Translations under genes and position numbers: made by a program
Notes under the pieces: model-generated
Databases searched by the model: none
What the model was told of the DNA's origin: nothing
The model's input: only the letters and a program-made list of their open reading frames with translations
In this document: positions 21,601-32,865 of the stretch, one piece after another
Layout of the letters: every line of letters begins with the position of its first letter
Position numbering within the stretch: the stretch's first letter is position 1
DNA from: Pelodera strongyloides
Lineage: Eukaryota; Nematoda; Chromadorea; Rhabditida; Rhabditidae
Direction of reading: 5' to 3'
DNA: 64,000 bases
Assembly: GCA_036852015.1 (NCBI GenBank)
Contig: JAANDG010000553.1
Span: 33,542-97,541, forward strand

Positions 21601-24522
21601 ATGAACTTTTGTCTGTGTCTCGAAAATATTTCGATGAGCGAACTTCGACGTGGGCTCTGAAACCCGACGTTTTGCCCTCAAAGTTCCCGGAAGTGGATAA
21701 GTCGACCGCCCAGTACACGGGAGGAGAGCATCGTGTAAGTTCTAAGTTGCTAATATTGGTTTCTTGGTTGTGGTACCTTTATTAATTCTAGGATTATGGT
21801 AGTTATGTTATTACGGGACTTAATAAATGCTTATTGGATCAATAGTTGTAGAAACAAAGAAGAAAGTCGTTGCTGTCAGCTCGTAACCAGCTTTTTCTAA
21901 GGGAATTTTCCTTACTAGTTGAAAACGACTTTTTAAATGTAATAAGGCCATTGAAAACCAGATCACTATGTGATGGTCAAATTGGCGAACAAATTTTATG
22001 TATATTTATGTATTTTTACGATATTTGACGTGTTTCATTTTTATGGAAATTTGGAAAGTTGCTTTAGGTTCACTGCGATTTAAAGGACCTGGCACTGGGT
22101 ACTCCCTACCCGCATTTGGCACATTTGGCCCTCGGATTTGAGGCCGTTGGATATAGGTTGGGACTTTTTTTATTTATCTTTACCTTGAAAAGCAATGTTT
22201 CCGTTTGTATGTTCGTTTTTAACTTTCATCCTCGGATGCACACCTTTTGGTGTATTTAATAAATTAATAAATAATAAAAATGTTAGGTTACTCCGTTACT
22301 CTTTTGTTATAATGTTTTATAAAATGTTTTAAAATTGAAGCTCTTTGCACTGGGTTTTGAATACGGTAACTCATGGTTAGACATAGACTATTTTTCTGAG
22401 GCGCGATTTGTATGTTCCAAGTTCCCATGCGTAATTTCTTTTTTTTATCCGTCCTATGTTTTACTTTACTTTTAAATTTAATATATTGTAGTATTGATCT
22501 GACTTTGACATATTTCCAGGGATGACGATTTCGTCGCAGTATGTGTGCTGCAATCGCTTTTGGGAGGTGGGGGCTCTTTCTCGGCCGGAGGACCAGGCAA
22601 GGGAATGTTCACCCGATTGTACACGGATGTTTTGAATAGGTTGGCATCTTTTGTGATATTTAAAGTTTGGCGTTTTCCCTTCTTTTGTTACTCTTTTTTT
22701 TTGAGTTGGGGATACTGTCATTCGCATGATCGGTATGTCTGGTTTGCCAGATCTGCTCGTAAGTCGTAGACTATGACCTCTGAGTAACTAAATCAAGTTG
22801 TACTTTATAATCGTGCATGTTGTACTCAGCGGATTCCACCATTTTGTAGAATGTGTATCTTACATTAGGAACACGGTCCTGAAACGTCATATCGTAGCTA
22901 AAGTTGCGTGGTTGGCAACCCGGTGCCCATTTAGATAATTTATTTATAGTTTCTTTTCCATTAATGTTTTTCAGGCACCATTGGATGTACAGTGCAACAG
23001 CGTTCAATCATTCATATGTTGACACGGGTCTGTTCTGTATCCAAGCAAGTTGTGCTCCTGAACATGTACGTCTTTTTTTATTATACATTATTTAAGGGAT
23101 TGGTTCACATGAAATAGTGTCTTTTTTATGTTTCTTTATTTTCTATAGGGATAGGGGATAATAAAAATTTGGAGTGTAAAAAGTAGTGTTCAATTTCAAT
23201 ACTCTAAACATAAAAAACAGACACTATTTCAAATTTCAGGTGAACCGATCCCTTTAATGAATGTTACTAAGAATGCTGCAATATCAATTGTTAAGGATAA
23301 TCTTTTAATATCTTTATTAAATCTAATAAACTCTTTAATTTTGGTCATTTCGGCCTTTTTTAGTGGAAATATAATGTGTGTATTTTCTTTAGATCGTTGA
23401 AATGCTGGTGGTGTTAGCCGATCAGTTTGTACAATTGTTGGAGGCACCAGAAGAGCAGGAACTTGAAAGGTGGAAATTGGTCTTTTTGGAACTGTAATTC
23501 ATAGTGAAGTGTATTACGAAAGTTTGGGTTTTGTTTGGTTTGTCCTGTCCTGTCCTTACTTGGCATACTGTAATGGCTCATTTTTCCTGTGAATTGATAT
23601 TTATCGGTGGTGTTTTCAGTTGTTTATATTTAAAATGTGCATTATTGCCATGTTGTACCATTAGAATAAAAAATCAAGAACAAGAAACTTTAGGGCCAAG
23701 ATCCAGCTGATGTCCCAATTGATGATGAACATGGAAATTCGACCGGTGATGTTCGAAGATTTGGCTCGACAGGTCATCGGACACGGATATAGGAGGAAAC
23801 CACAGGAGTACATGGAGAGAATCAGTTAGTCATATAATTTTTTTCCTAAAGTAATGCACCACGGCGGAACGATTCAATTGCACACATTTTCAAGAAAAAT
23901 TGCTCGTCGCGAGGTTGTCACGTTTCATTGTATATCATAGGAATAGGAAATGGTGACCCCATTTGGATACGGTTCACGGGTTTTTTCCTAGGCCTGCCCA
24001 TCTGGTGACCAATTCATGACCAACTCGTGACCAAGTTTCATCGAAAGCCGTCATCAGTTGGTCACCAAATGGTCGTGAACTTTGCGGTTTCGGCAATTAT
24101 TTCGTTTTCCTGTGATTTATGTTTCCAAATTTGTCGGACCACAGTGGGATCCTGGGATTTACCTTCCGGTAATTCCGGTTACCTTCCGGTTTTTGAAACG
24201 CATCGTGGACACCTGCATTCCGATGTCTTTATGCTAAGTGGGGTCGACTTTTTATGCTCATTTGCGTATGCTGCATAAGAAAACATGTGCATTCGATGCG
24301 TTTCAAAGGCCTGCCGGTATATCGCTTTAACTGAACCGTTTAGGCAAGGTCACTAAGGATGATATAGTCCGGGTCGGACAACGACTGCTCGCTTCAAGAC
24401 CCTCACTAGTTGGATACGGTGTTGTGGACAAACTACAATCTTATGAGACACTGGATGATGCGATTGCAAAGAGAGATGTTAGGTTATTGTTGCCCAAGAA
24501 GAAGACGTTTAGCTTTTCGTAA
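18631..24522 (+). CDS. PMPCA: Mitochondrial processing peptidase alpha subunit, 13 exons, complete
   Basis: Non-catalytic, substrate-recognising subunit of the matrix peptidase that removes presequences (partner: beta subunit). Exons: 18631-18720, 18979-19141 (or from 18931), 19508-19610, 19847-20009, 20568-20660, 21120-21249, 21583-21734, 22068-22156, 22520-22639, 22975-23065, 23393-23469, 23694-23824 and 24344-24522. They join to 526 aa (542 with the longer exon 2), close to the human length. The N-terminus [14 protein letters not shown] is presequence-like. The M16 signature is HFLEKLAF near residue 104: the zinc-binding HxxEH of the beta subunit is altered to HxxEK, as expected for alpha. 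The glycine-rich substrate loop [16 protein letters not shown] is intact in exon 9. Intron 1 holds a copy of the start region and stays open in frame. Confidence 0.96.
18860..18917. repeat. Duplicated and inverted copies of the peptidase start-codon region
   Basis: GGAAATGCAGCGCTTTCTGC at 18627-18646 (across the ATG) recurs exactly in intron 1 at 18860-18879. It recurs again inverted at about 18898-18917, making a ~20-bp-stem hairpin. The intronic ATG copy is in another frame and stops after 12 codons. Confidence 0.9.
19264..19383. mobile_element. Foldback MITE family C
   Basis: Ends GAGGCCGTTCTAACACACAG / GTGTGTTGGTGAATACGGCC, about 120 bp, in intron 2 of the peptidase gene. Confidence 0.8.
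20680..20917. mobile_element. Near-perfect palindromic MITE (family E relative)
   Basis: Arms beginning TTAGGGCGCGTTTAAGATC and containing GGCCGTTCAGGTTGGCCGAA are mirrored at the right end (TTAAACGCGCCCTTAGGG). The TTAGGG at both ends may include a target duplication. It starts 19 bases after exon 5. Confidence 0.9.
23091..23256. mobile_element. Family F foldback, short copy
   Basis: Ends TAAGGGATTGGTTCACATGA and the inverse, sharing the ATTTTCTATAGGGATA and TTTGGAGTGTAAAAAGTAG core with the element at 10.8-11.2 kb. It lies in peptidase intron 10. Confidence 0.8.
23935..24130 (+). repeat. Interspersed repeat family G, copy 1
   Basis: A series of GGTGACC/GGTCACCA words (for example CAAGTTTCATCGAAAGCCGT) in peptidase intron 12. 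Its reverse complement recurs at about 40.52-40.74 kb. Confidence 0.75.
24170..24330 (+). mobile_element. TTAA-MITE family A, left end degraded
   Basis: It contains CCGGTTTTTGAAACGCATCG and a right end ATATCGCTTTAA. The terminal TTAA (24327-24330) lies 13 bases before exon 13 of the peptidase gene. Confidence 0.8.
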
Positions 24523-24755
24523 ATGAAGTGTTAGGAAGAAATATGTTCAAGATGTAATGAGTTGCTTGTGGACCTAGGTAACCTCGCAGCCTCGAGTTTA
24601 CAACTCTGAACAGTGTACATAGAAATAGCATCTTACCGTAACTTGTAGGACGGAAACTCTGTGCCTTGTTTTGTTATCTCTCCGTTACTGTAGCATAGAT
24701 GCTCTCTCTCTCTCTCTCTCGCTTTATTGTTCTTCCCGCCACATTGTAATTGAGG

Positions 24756-24761
24756 AATAAA
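24756..24761 (+). terminator. Polyadenylation signal AATAAA of the peptidase gene
   Basis: AATAAA 234 bases after the stop codon, with no better signal between. Confidence 0.6.
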
Positions 24762-26929
24762 TGTAGGAGTAGGCTTTTCTATAATTTTATGTTATATTTC
24801 CGTCTAAGTCAATAACTCAATAGGAGGCTGGGCAAGTTGAGCCCGACGAACTTAGAACGGGTACTAATTTTGTTTGTTGTTTGTGACTTGTTTTCGTTGT
24901 TTTTATCAGGATGAGGCTATGGTTTGAATAAATAAATAATGTATTCAGAAATTTGTGTTTTAATTGGTATGTGTAAAACTTGGAAATAACACTTAGATGC
25001 AGTCTTGCTCTACCACAAAGCGCTAGCATATCAGTCTACAGTACTTGGAATTGGGACAAGAACTTGGAATATGGAATTTGTACTATTGTATGTATTATTA
25101 TATTATATGATTGATTATAATGACAGCCTTTATAAATGCAAACTTTGTCCTTGACGTGTGCATATGTATAATACTGTGTGCGTGTGGCCATTTGTGCCCT
25201 TGGTCCCTTGGTATGTCTGCTAAACTATTTACATGCATCTTTTTTTGTAGAGATCATTTATACACATGTCTTCATATTGGACCTTGGATACAGTATGATT
25301 GTATACACTACCACCAGATAATCTACACAAACTTGTTATCTTGGTATATCCGTTTCCATAATGTACCTTTGACTAAACTATCTTCAGACTATCTAAATAC
25401 TGCACATAACATGTCCAGTTTGTCACATTGAACTATGGTACACTGTCTGTCAACTATTTCTATCCATTTTTCTTGATGTATGCCATTACATATTTTGATA
25501 TTGTAGCCTTGATTGGTTTGTAAGCTAGCTACATCTATTGTATGGGTTTGTTTCCTACATTCCAAGTGACAACTATGAACTACCTCTCTCCATTCTGTCT
25601 CTTGATGTATACTATCTGTGTATCCATCATGTACCCCATCCCGAGTACTGTTTGTTTTCCCATGCGTTTAGAGCTGGGACAATCCCAAGCTTGTCACCCA
25701 GTGGGTAGTTCGTATGCAAATCCTTCGAGGGTCTTGGGAGACTAAAGGCCTATGCAAATACGCGTCGGGACTATGCCTGGTCATTGTGTATGTTTGACCG
25801 GATCTCCATGTATTATCTGCAATATCTGCGAGAGACAGTGCGAGACTGAGCATCTGAACCTGCTTATTTAATGGATACACTTTATTTGGCTGTTGTACAG
25901 CTTTTGGTGTTTTTGCGAGGAGTTGAGAGGTAAGATTTTGTGATAACTTATGCATAATAGCGTGGTATGCTGCAAAAAAGGATTGTGTGTGAGTGTACGT
26001 CGGGTGTGGTTTTGCTACATATTTTGATATTGTAGCCTTGATTTGTAAGCTAGCTACACATCTATCTTATGGATTTGTTTCCTACATTACAGGTGGCTAC
26101 TATCTTCAGGCCATTGCTTTGGTTAGATTACGGTGTATTGTGGATCTTGGTTTTTCTTGTTCACAATAATGTGGCGTTTGCTTGTTGAAAACAGTTTTCT
26201 CGCGATATACATAGGGTATCTGCGCTCGCTTCAGCTTTACTGCGATGAAATGAAATGATTGATTACTGACAGACAAAAAGCAATCAGCGCTCGTACAACC
26301 AATAACATTGCAAACCAACAAATAAAGATACACGTAAATATGCAATATTTGTACGGTAAAGGTAAAAAAATAAACGAGTATCAACAAACCTGTGTCTAGT
26401 CAACAATAAAAAACAAGCTATTTACTAAGCTGACGATGATTCTCATGTTTTTAGTGCTGAAACCGATCAATCTTCTTCCTATCCTGTACAATTCTCGTTC
26501 GGTGCTGATTGTTCTTGTCCATTTGTTATAAAACCGGTGGGTGTCGTTTTTTATTTGTGAATAATTGATTATGTGCGCCACTCGGTCCACTTTATTGGTT
26601 GATCGTCCATCTGTTTTTGTTAGATGACCGATTAACTAATTCCAATATAACTACAAAGTTGGAGTGTAAGTGGCAACGTTACGGCGTGGAAACGTCTTGA
26701 AAAAGTGGCACGCCGTTGGGAACTGGCTGCGCGCCTAAACCGCGCCGCTTGTACGCCGAAACCATGCCGTTTCCATGCGCATGCGTCTTGCATGCCAAAT
26801 TGTAAGGGTGCGAAAAAAATACTGAATACCAGGGGTTCGGAAGCAGAATCGAAACCGTGCCATTATATTACTGGACCATTGCGTTGGTAGCTATGTTTAT
26901 ATCTAAATAGTATACTTTCAATATTCTAG
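24762..26929. other. Interval without recognised genes
   Basis: It probably contains 5' exons of the Kazal gene, which I could not identify. A ~70-bp direct repeat is seen at 25495-25565 and 26019-26093 (GATATTGTAGCCTTGATT...GTTTCCTACATT). The stretch 26650-26800 is GC-rich with several short cysteine-containing frames, but none joins convincingly to the exon at 26930. Confidence 0.45.
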
Positions 26930-29900
26930 GTGTGTGGCCGAAAAGACGGCGTGGAATATACATATATCAACGAGTGTATATTGAACTGTTCGAGGAAAAT
27001 TAGTAATAAAGGTGGGGGAGTGAAATTGCTTTCAAATTTTTTTTTATACTTATATACTTCTACCCGTTTTACGGCGCACGCGGTCCGTCAAACATCATTT
27101 CTCATTACAATACCAACAACAATTGTCAGAAAATTAAATTGTTTAAGTATTTCTCAGTTGTGCTGTTATTATTAATTATTACAGTATCCAGCACGTGCTA
27201 GATACTGTAGCAATATATGTGATTACTGTAGCGCTATTCCTTCAATGTTTACTGTAATGTGAATATGAAAACCGTATGATGGCCCGTTTTGAAACATATG
27301 TCGGTCGATGTATTTCTATGTAGTGTATGCAAATTACTACGCGACTACGGCACTATTATTGGACTGATTACATACAACATAATGAGAAATCAGTTGTCAA
27401 AAATATGTTTCAAAAACCGGCTGTTATATAGCTTTTATTCCAGTGGTCGAGATCGTCTACAAAGGTCCTTGCTGCAGATCTGCCATTTGCACGCAATTTG
27501 ATTCGCCCATCTGCGATGATAGTGGAAATGTTAGTTTGCAAATAATTATATTCTTTTAACTATTTCTATTTGTATGCTATTTATACTTTAGAAAAATATA
27601 TTCGATCGAGAAAGTTTGTGTTATTCGGCTGCGCTAGCGATGCGCCAAAGGTATGCGCGCCCGAGCTCTATGCATAACACACAATTCCAATTGGCGCATC
27701 TGTGGCGTGCTTGCGGCACACAATCGGCACTCGTCGAAAAGCGCACCAGACGCCCACATGTGCGCATCACATCACTATATACCCTTCGCGCACCCCTACC
27801 CTGACCTAAGGTTCTTTATTTTATTTTCGTCGTTTCTTTGCAGATGTACTCCTCTTCATGTGACTTGGAACTATCACAGTGCATCGAATGGCGGATGAAC
27901 GGCCGACATATTGCAATGAACTCAACGGCACCAAAATGTGCGTGTGTCAGGGAGTGCAAGTAAGTGTCAGTCGGTGTCTTTGCTTTCCAGGGTACTCTGC
28001 GCACATCTATGGCGGAGCGTTCGCAAGATCGCATACCTTTGGCGCTCCACGCACTCTATACGACATTGCCGAAATTCTTTAAATGTCTCGGACAAAGGAA
28101 ACTACTCGACAGCATATCTTGGCCTGCTATTTTTCCAGCAAAGTTGAGCCCTACCAATTTTTATACCAGAATAATCCTCAAAAGAAATAACGAAACAAAT
28201 TAATTTCAGCACCGAATGGGAACCCGTCTGCGATACAAACGGTCGGACACACGCTAATTTATGCACATTTCTCAATCAGCGATGTTATCACAAAATGCAG
28301 TGAGTTTACGCACAATATAATAAATTTAGGTCTCGCTGGTAATTTGGCGTCTAAAAAAACGGTGCAATTGGGAAAAATAGTTGAAGAATAGTTTCTGGGG
28401 TTATGTTTACATTTGAACGCGGTATTTTCAATCGGTTCACGTAGAGGAACGTAACTTGTAAAACTATTACATTTTGTACTGTGACTCGAACATTTTGTAC
28501 TGTGATTACGGTTGAAGGTACAGAAGATGAAGAGATGGTTTGTTTATTTTTCCGAGAGCAGGTTCGAGTTTATTATCCTCTAATCGTCAGTATTCCCTTT
28601 CAGAACTGAAAAATAGAGAACCATTTCAGCCTTCACGAGAACATTGAAGTTGACTACATGGGCACGTGCTGTGACGACATTTGTACATCGGGTGAGTCTG
28701 TTCAAACATTGTAATTATAATAACAATAATACTAATAATAATTTATTACGCACAAAGACAATCAAAGGTAAGCAATGTAGTGCAATTTTTGTTATAAAAT
28801 AGTTCAGTGGTAGTTGGTTCAGTGGTAGAATGCTCGCCTGCCACGCGGGCGGCCCGGGTTCGATTCCCGGACGGTGCACCAAATGTGCTGACGCACCGTC
28901 ACACGGTCAGCACTGATGGATGCCTTGTACAACCTTTGTAATGTATAACGACAAGATGATGTTGATCTTTATCGTGCTACAAGTACAGGGTGCAACAATT
29001 CGTGGGGTCGAGCCCTCGGGCTGATCACCACGACACAAAATATCCTCTGGGATCGAGCCCGCAAGCTGATCGACCAGGGGTTGAGACTGGATGTCTCAGG
29101 AGCAGAGGGAGCGCTAGAATCGAGCCCGCAGGCTGATCAACTAACGCGTAAACAGTGTTGAGTGGCTTGCAAAGAATTCGCCAATGTTGCCAATACACTT
29201 AAAGCGAAATACCAGCCGGTTTTTGAAACGCATCTCAAATATCAGCATTATTATGCAGTTATGCTAAAAGGGGTCTATTGGGGTCTATTTTTCATTCAAA
29301 TTTATGCTCATTTGCATATGAAGCATAGTAAAGCAGGGAGTATTCGATGCGTTTCAAAAACCGGCCGGTATTTCGTTTTAAAGGTAGAATCCTTAGAATA
29401 AAGTTTTCCTCAATTTACTTGCACAGAATTCCGAATTTTAAAATTACTGTGAAAACCGCATTGTTTGAGCTTGAACTCCAGATTATTCTCCGGCAACAGT
29501 TCGACCAGGTCCGTTGTCCGAGCATTTTGCGCTTTAGGGCATTCCTGTGTTGAAACGCCTGTTTATAATTTTAGTAATGATCTATATTCGTTTGAACATT
29601 ATTACGTTGAAAACGAATGCAAGTGCACGGATATAAACCGTAAAAACTAATGTTTGTGTTGCTGACTACGGTACCTGGTCGAACTGTTTAGCATAGAATA
29701 TCTCTGCGAGTTCTAGATGCAAATTTATGCGGTTTTCACAGTAATATTTCTGAGATACCGGACATTGTGCACAAGTAAATTGAAGAAATTCTTTTTCTCG
29801 TGGGCCTCTCCCTTTAAGGCTCCTGAGGTATCCTTATAAAGAAAAAGGGCGGAGCCTAAAGTTAGGTTTTAACAGTCTTGAATATGCTATTTAAGTTATT

Positions 29901-31226
29901 ATTACTGTCTGCGTCTTAAATCACTCAAATTGTCTAATTCCCGCGACTCTCCTATGATCTTACACTATATAGAGTGCGTGGGAATAAATTAGTCAGATTC
30001 TCCTAATTTGCACGCTATTTTCCTATGTGTACTTTACACACAAAAGCCGAGGAGGCAAAAATAGCTTAAAAAAGGTTCAACTAAATGTCCAAGAAATTTG
30101 AATACTTGTCAAGGACAAGTTGAGAAATATAAAAGAAATAATAAGTATTAACAAGAAATATAAGGATAACCAAGAAATATAAGCCGTTAGCCTTAGAAAT
30201 GAGTTAATACTTTAAAGTGCACAGCACAAAATAAAACATAATAAAATTCTAGAGTAATTGTATCATGTAAATGTTTATAATATCTTTATTCATGATTGTA
30301 GACTAACGTAAGAAGTAATTGGCAAGGTACAGTACATTGAAGAGCAAGCAATATTTATAATTCCAGCCACTTCTGTAACCCCGCTCTGTGACTCGGCCGG
30401 CACAACTCACAACGATTTATGCTCATTTTATAAGGCACAATGTCGGCAACAAAGGAGGGGCAGCCGATTGGAGAAGCTTACGATTAAGGTAAAGGTTGAC
30501 CATTGAAAACACAGAAAGTTCGCCGCGACACGCTCGCACACTTTTGTGAGGGCTTTAAAAGTGCGCCGCGACGCGCTCGCACACTTTTGTGAGCGGTTTT
30601 ACTATGGGACTCTAGTTTTCAGCATCGCTAAGTAAGTCTTCAAGAGCGTGCTCCTTCATTCAAGTGTGGCTCCATAACCTTTTCAAAGATTATATGGCTT
30701 GACCAGTCGCCAGGCGCGCGCTTTGATCGCAGTGGTCATAAGCAGAGTAGATGATAAATTCTAGATGACACACTGCTTCTCGTGTATGTTTGGTACCGCA
30801 GCAGAGCACTATTATGCTACCGCGTAGATCCAAGATTATTCTATGCTACATCCCCCACTCCTTGATCCGTTTACTGTGTTCGCACCACCAGCGACCATAT
30901 GGCGCGCGCCAACTTTCCCGTCTTAAGTTGGAAGTTGCCCACGGTATTCCAGGGCATTCCAAAGGTGTCTTACCCAATAAGCCGAAGAAGTCTAAAAGTA
31001 GGAATAAGTCTAAGGTTTGGGTTGAAGAGGATTCTTAAACGAAGAGTTATAGTAATCAATCAGTGGCCAAATGTGGCGCGCTCCAACTTTCCCGTCTTAC
31101 GTACGATATTATAATTTATCAAAATTGCAGCACCTTCGACCATGCCCAGTAAAGAAGACTCCGCACTCACTTCTGAAGAACCTCATCAATTATGTACTCG
31201 TTGGAAAGAATTCATATAAATTATAA
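26930..31226 (+). CDS. Secreted multi-Kazal-domain protein, 3' seven exons (5' end not found)
   Basis: Exons 26930-27011, 27444-27529, 27844-27959, 28210-28299, 28630-28691, 30367-30488 and 31131-31226 join in phase and end at TAA. Four Kazal modules are visible: VCGRKDGVEYTYINEC...YKGPC (partial), SPICDDSGNMYSSSC..., WEPVCDTNGRTHANLC...YMGTC and TPLCDSAGTTHNDLC...LRPC. Each has the PxCDxxGxxxxxxC core and terminal C. Kazal domains inhibit serine proteases or serve as extracellular binding modules; the reactive-site residues vary, so the target is unknown. The protein ends in a short basic tail of about 29 residues without a membrane span. A signal peptide and further modules are expected upstream but not seen. 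The stop codon overlaps an AATAAA signal. Confidence 0.82.
27270..27437 (+). mobile_element. TTAA-MITE family A, diverged copy
   Basis: GGCCCGTTTTGAAACATATG ... GTTTCAAAAACCGGCTGTTATATAGCTTTTA. Its right end merges into the acceptor of Kazal exon 27444. Confidence 0.6.
28808..28881 (+). pseudogene. tRNA-Gly(GCC) retropseudogene carrying encoded CCA
   Basis: From TGGTTCAGTGG onward it matches a eukaryotic tRNA-Gly: the anticodon loop contains GCC (CTGCCACG), the T arm is CCGGGTTCGATTCCCGG, and the 3' acceptor strand ACGGTGC and A are followed by a templated CCA. The seven bases that should form the 5' acceptor strand (GCACCGT expected) are instead TGGTAGT, and TTCAGTGGTAG is duplicated directly upstream. 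Nuclear tRNA genes lack CCA, so this looks like a reverse-transcribed, 5'-truncated tRNA or a SINE head. It lies in the intron before Kazal exon 30367. Confidence 0.75.
29199..29381. mobile_element. TTAA-MITE family A, full copy
   Basis: Very similar to the copy at 6535 (both share CATCTCAAATATCAGCATT), so these two are a recent subfamily. Inside a Kazal-gene intron. Confidence 0.9.
29390..29819. mobile_element. Foldback MITE family B, left end shortened
   Basis: AATTTACTTGCACAGAATTC ... CTCGTGGGCCTCTCCCTTTAA. It lies directly beside the family-A copy ending at 29381. Confidence 0.75.
30509..30598 (+). repeat. Tandem duplication of ~45 bp
   Basis: CGCTCGCACACTTTTGTGAG occurs twice (about 30530 and 30576), each preceded by GCGCCGCGAC-like sequence. 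Intronic. Confidence 0.7.
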
Positions 31227-31334
31227 TAAACTGAAGTAGTGTGTTCTATTTCTATATTCTAGTGTATGGTATCTCGATTGTCACCGTGAATTAAAATCCT
31301 GTATGTCCAAAAGCGGGTTCATCAACTAACAACC

Positions 31335-31515
31335 TTAAAGCGAAATACCGGTCGATTTTTGAAACACATCGAGTACATCAGCATTCATATGCAGCTTATG
31401 CAAATAAACGTAAATTAGAGTAAAAAATCGAGCTAAATTCGAGTACTAAGCATAAATACGTAAGAACGCAGTTGTCAACGATGCGTTTCAAAAACCGGCC
31501 GGTATTTAGCTTTAA
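31335..31515. mobile_element. TTAA-MITE family A, full copy with both TTAA ends
   Basis: TTAA 31335-31338, AGCGAAATACCGGTCG ... CCGGCCGGTATTTAGCT, TTAA 31512-31515. Confidence 0.9.
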
Positions 31516-31932
31516 CACGCGGACCCATCAACTAACAAATAAACATGCCGACTATCAACCAACAACATCAACATGCTACCTATACCATCCTTGAAACATG
31601 CAACATTTCAGTGGCGTAATACTTTATTGATAATAAAAAGACAGAGAACAGATCAAACAAACGGATTGCAAATTTGAAATAAATAAATCATCCACGATTT
31701 GCCTACCATAATAAAATAAATTAAAACTATTCAAGTCACGCTGAAAAAAGTAAAATAATGCGAAATCTTAAAAAAAACCTATACATGCATATGGTTTGCA
31801 CATCTAATACAAACACTACTAGGTTGAATATGGAATAAATAATACTTTGTAATACCAGTGTTTACAAACTCAAATATTACACAAACATGCTTACAGTAAC
31901 ATATGACACTGATACAATCAGTTCATACAATC

Positions 31933-32076
31933 AGAGGCCGTATTCACCACGCACGGAGCCCTCCCTCCCTGGCCTCCCCAGGGAGATAAAGAGTGCGTAG
32001 AGATTGCGAGAGCAGCAGATTCAGAGTGCACGTGAGCCTAGGGAAGGCTCCCTGTGTGTTGGTGAATACGGCCTCA
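31933..32076. mobile_element. Foldback MITE family C
   Basis: CAGAGGCCGTATTCACCACG ... TGTTGGTGAATACGGCCTCAG, about 144 bp. Confidence 0.85.
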
Positions 32077-32669
32077 GACTACACTACATTAGCTTTGTAC
32101 TTATAACTATAGGTCTCATACTATAACAATTATATGATAATTTGATATTCAAATAGAAAATAAACATAAATAGTTGAGCTAAAGACAAATAATAACCGTT
32201 TGCATGAGATCACAGGCAACAAAAAGTGAATAAATGATTAAAATAAGGTAGAATGAAGCAAAAATATTGCCTAATAAAATTAAACCTGGTTCATGCCAAA
32301 AAGGTCAAAATCAACCTGTTCGCCTCAAAAACATGCTTAATAAAAAATAGTAATAACTATGTTACAACAATCATACTATGGTCACATAATCTGAAAGGAA
32401 CTCTCAAACTCATTAAAAGCATGTCCAGGCTCTATCAGAAACCATACTGACAAAAAGAAAGGCCCGCATCTCATCAGCTGCCCAGGCCTCTCTCTCTCTC
32501 TCTCTCTATCTCTGAAGAACTGAGGTCTAATACAAAGCCTAGGCAACCCATGGTGCTAGGCTAGGTCTCAAACAATTACGATAAAATGACATAAAATAGA
32601 AACAATAATACAGTGGGCTGTTGACAGGAAAACGATATCTAGTTGTAGAAAAGATAGAATTCGGAAATC

Positions 32670-32847
32670 TTAAAGCGAAATACCAGCCGGTTTTCGAAAC
32701 ATATCGAGTACATCAGCATTCTTATACAGCTTATGCAAACGAACATAAAACATTGAGCTAAATTCGAGCAACTTTGCACAACTACGTAAGGATTCAGCAT
32801 CAGCCGTCTACGATGCGTTTCAAAAACCGGCCGGAATTTCGCTTTAA
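32670..32847. mobile_element. TTAA-MITE family A, full copy with both TTAA ends
   Basis: It lies 18 bases past the Spinster stop codon, so it is inside that gene's 3' UTR region. Confidence 0.9.
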
Positions 32848-32865
32848 CCAACCTAAATAAACTAA

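Larger units (their letters stand above)
31227..32865. other. Convergent spacer with three MITEs
   Basis: The 3' UTR region of the Kazal (+) and Spinster (-) genes. Apart from the elements at 31335, 31933 and 32670 and a short (TC)n run at 32491-32512, nothing coding is seen. Confidence 0.55.

Noticed and set aside
28808..28878. Functional tRNA-Gly gene
   Set aside because: The 5' acceptor strand does not pair with ACGGTGC, and CCA is encoded.
30790..31038. 82-codon basic ORF
   Set aside because: It lies in a Kazal-gene intron over a direct repeat (CCAACTTTCCCGTCTTA at ~30909 and ~31083) and has no start context or conservation signal.
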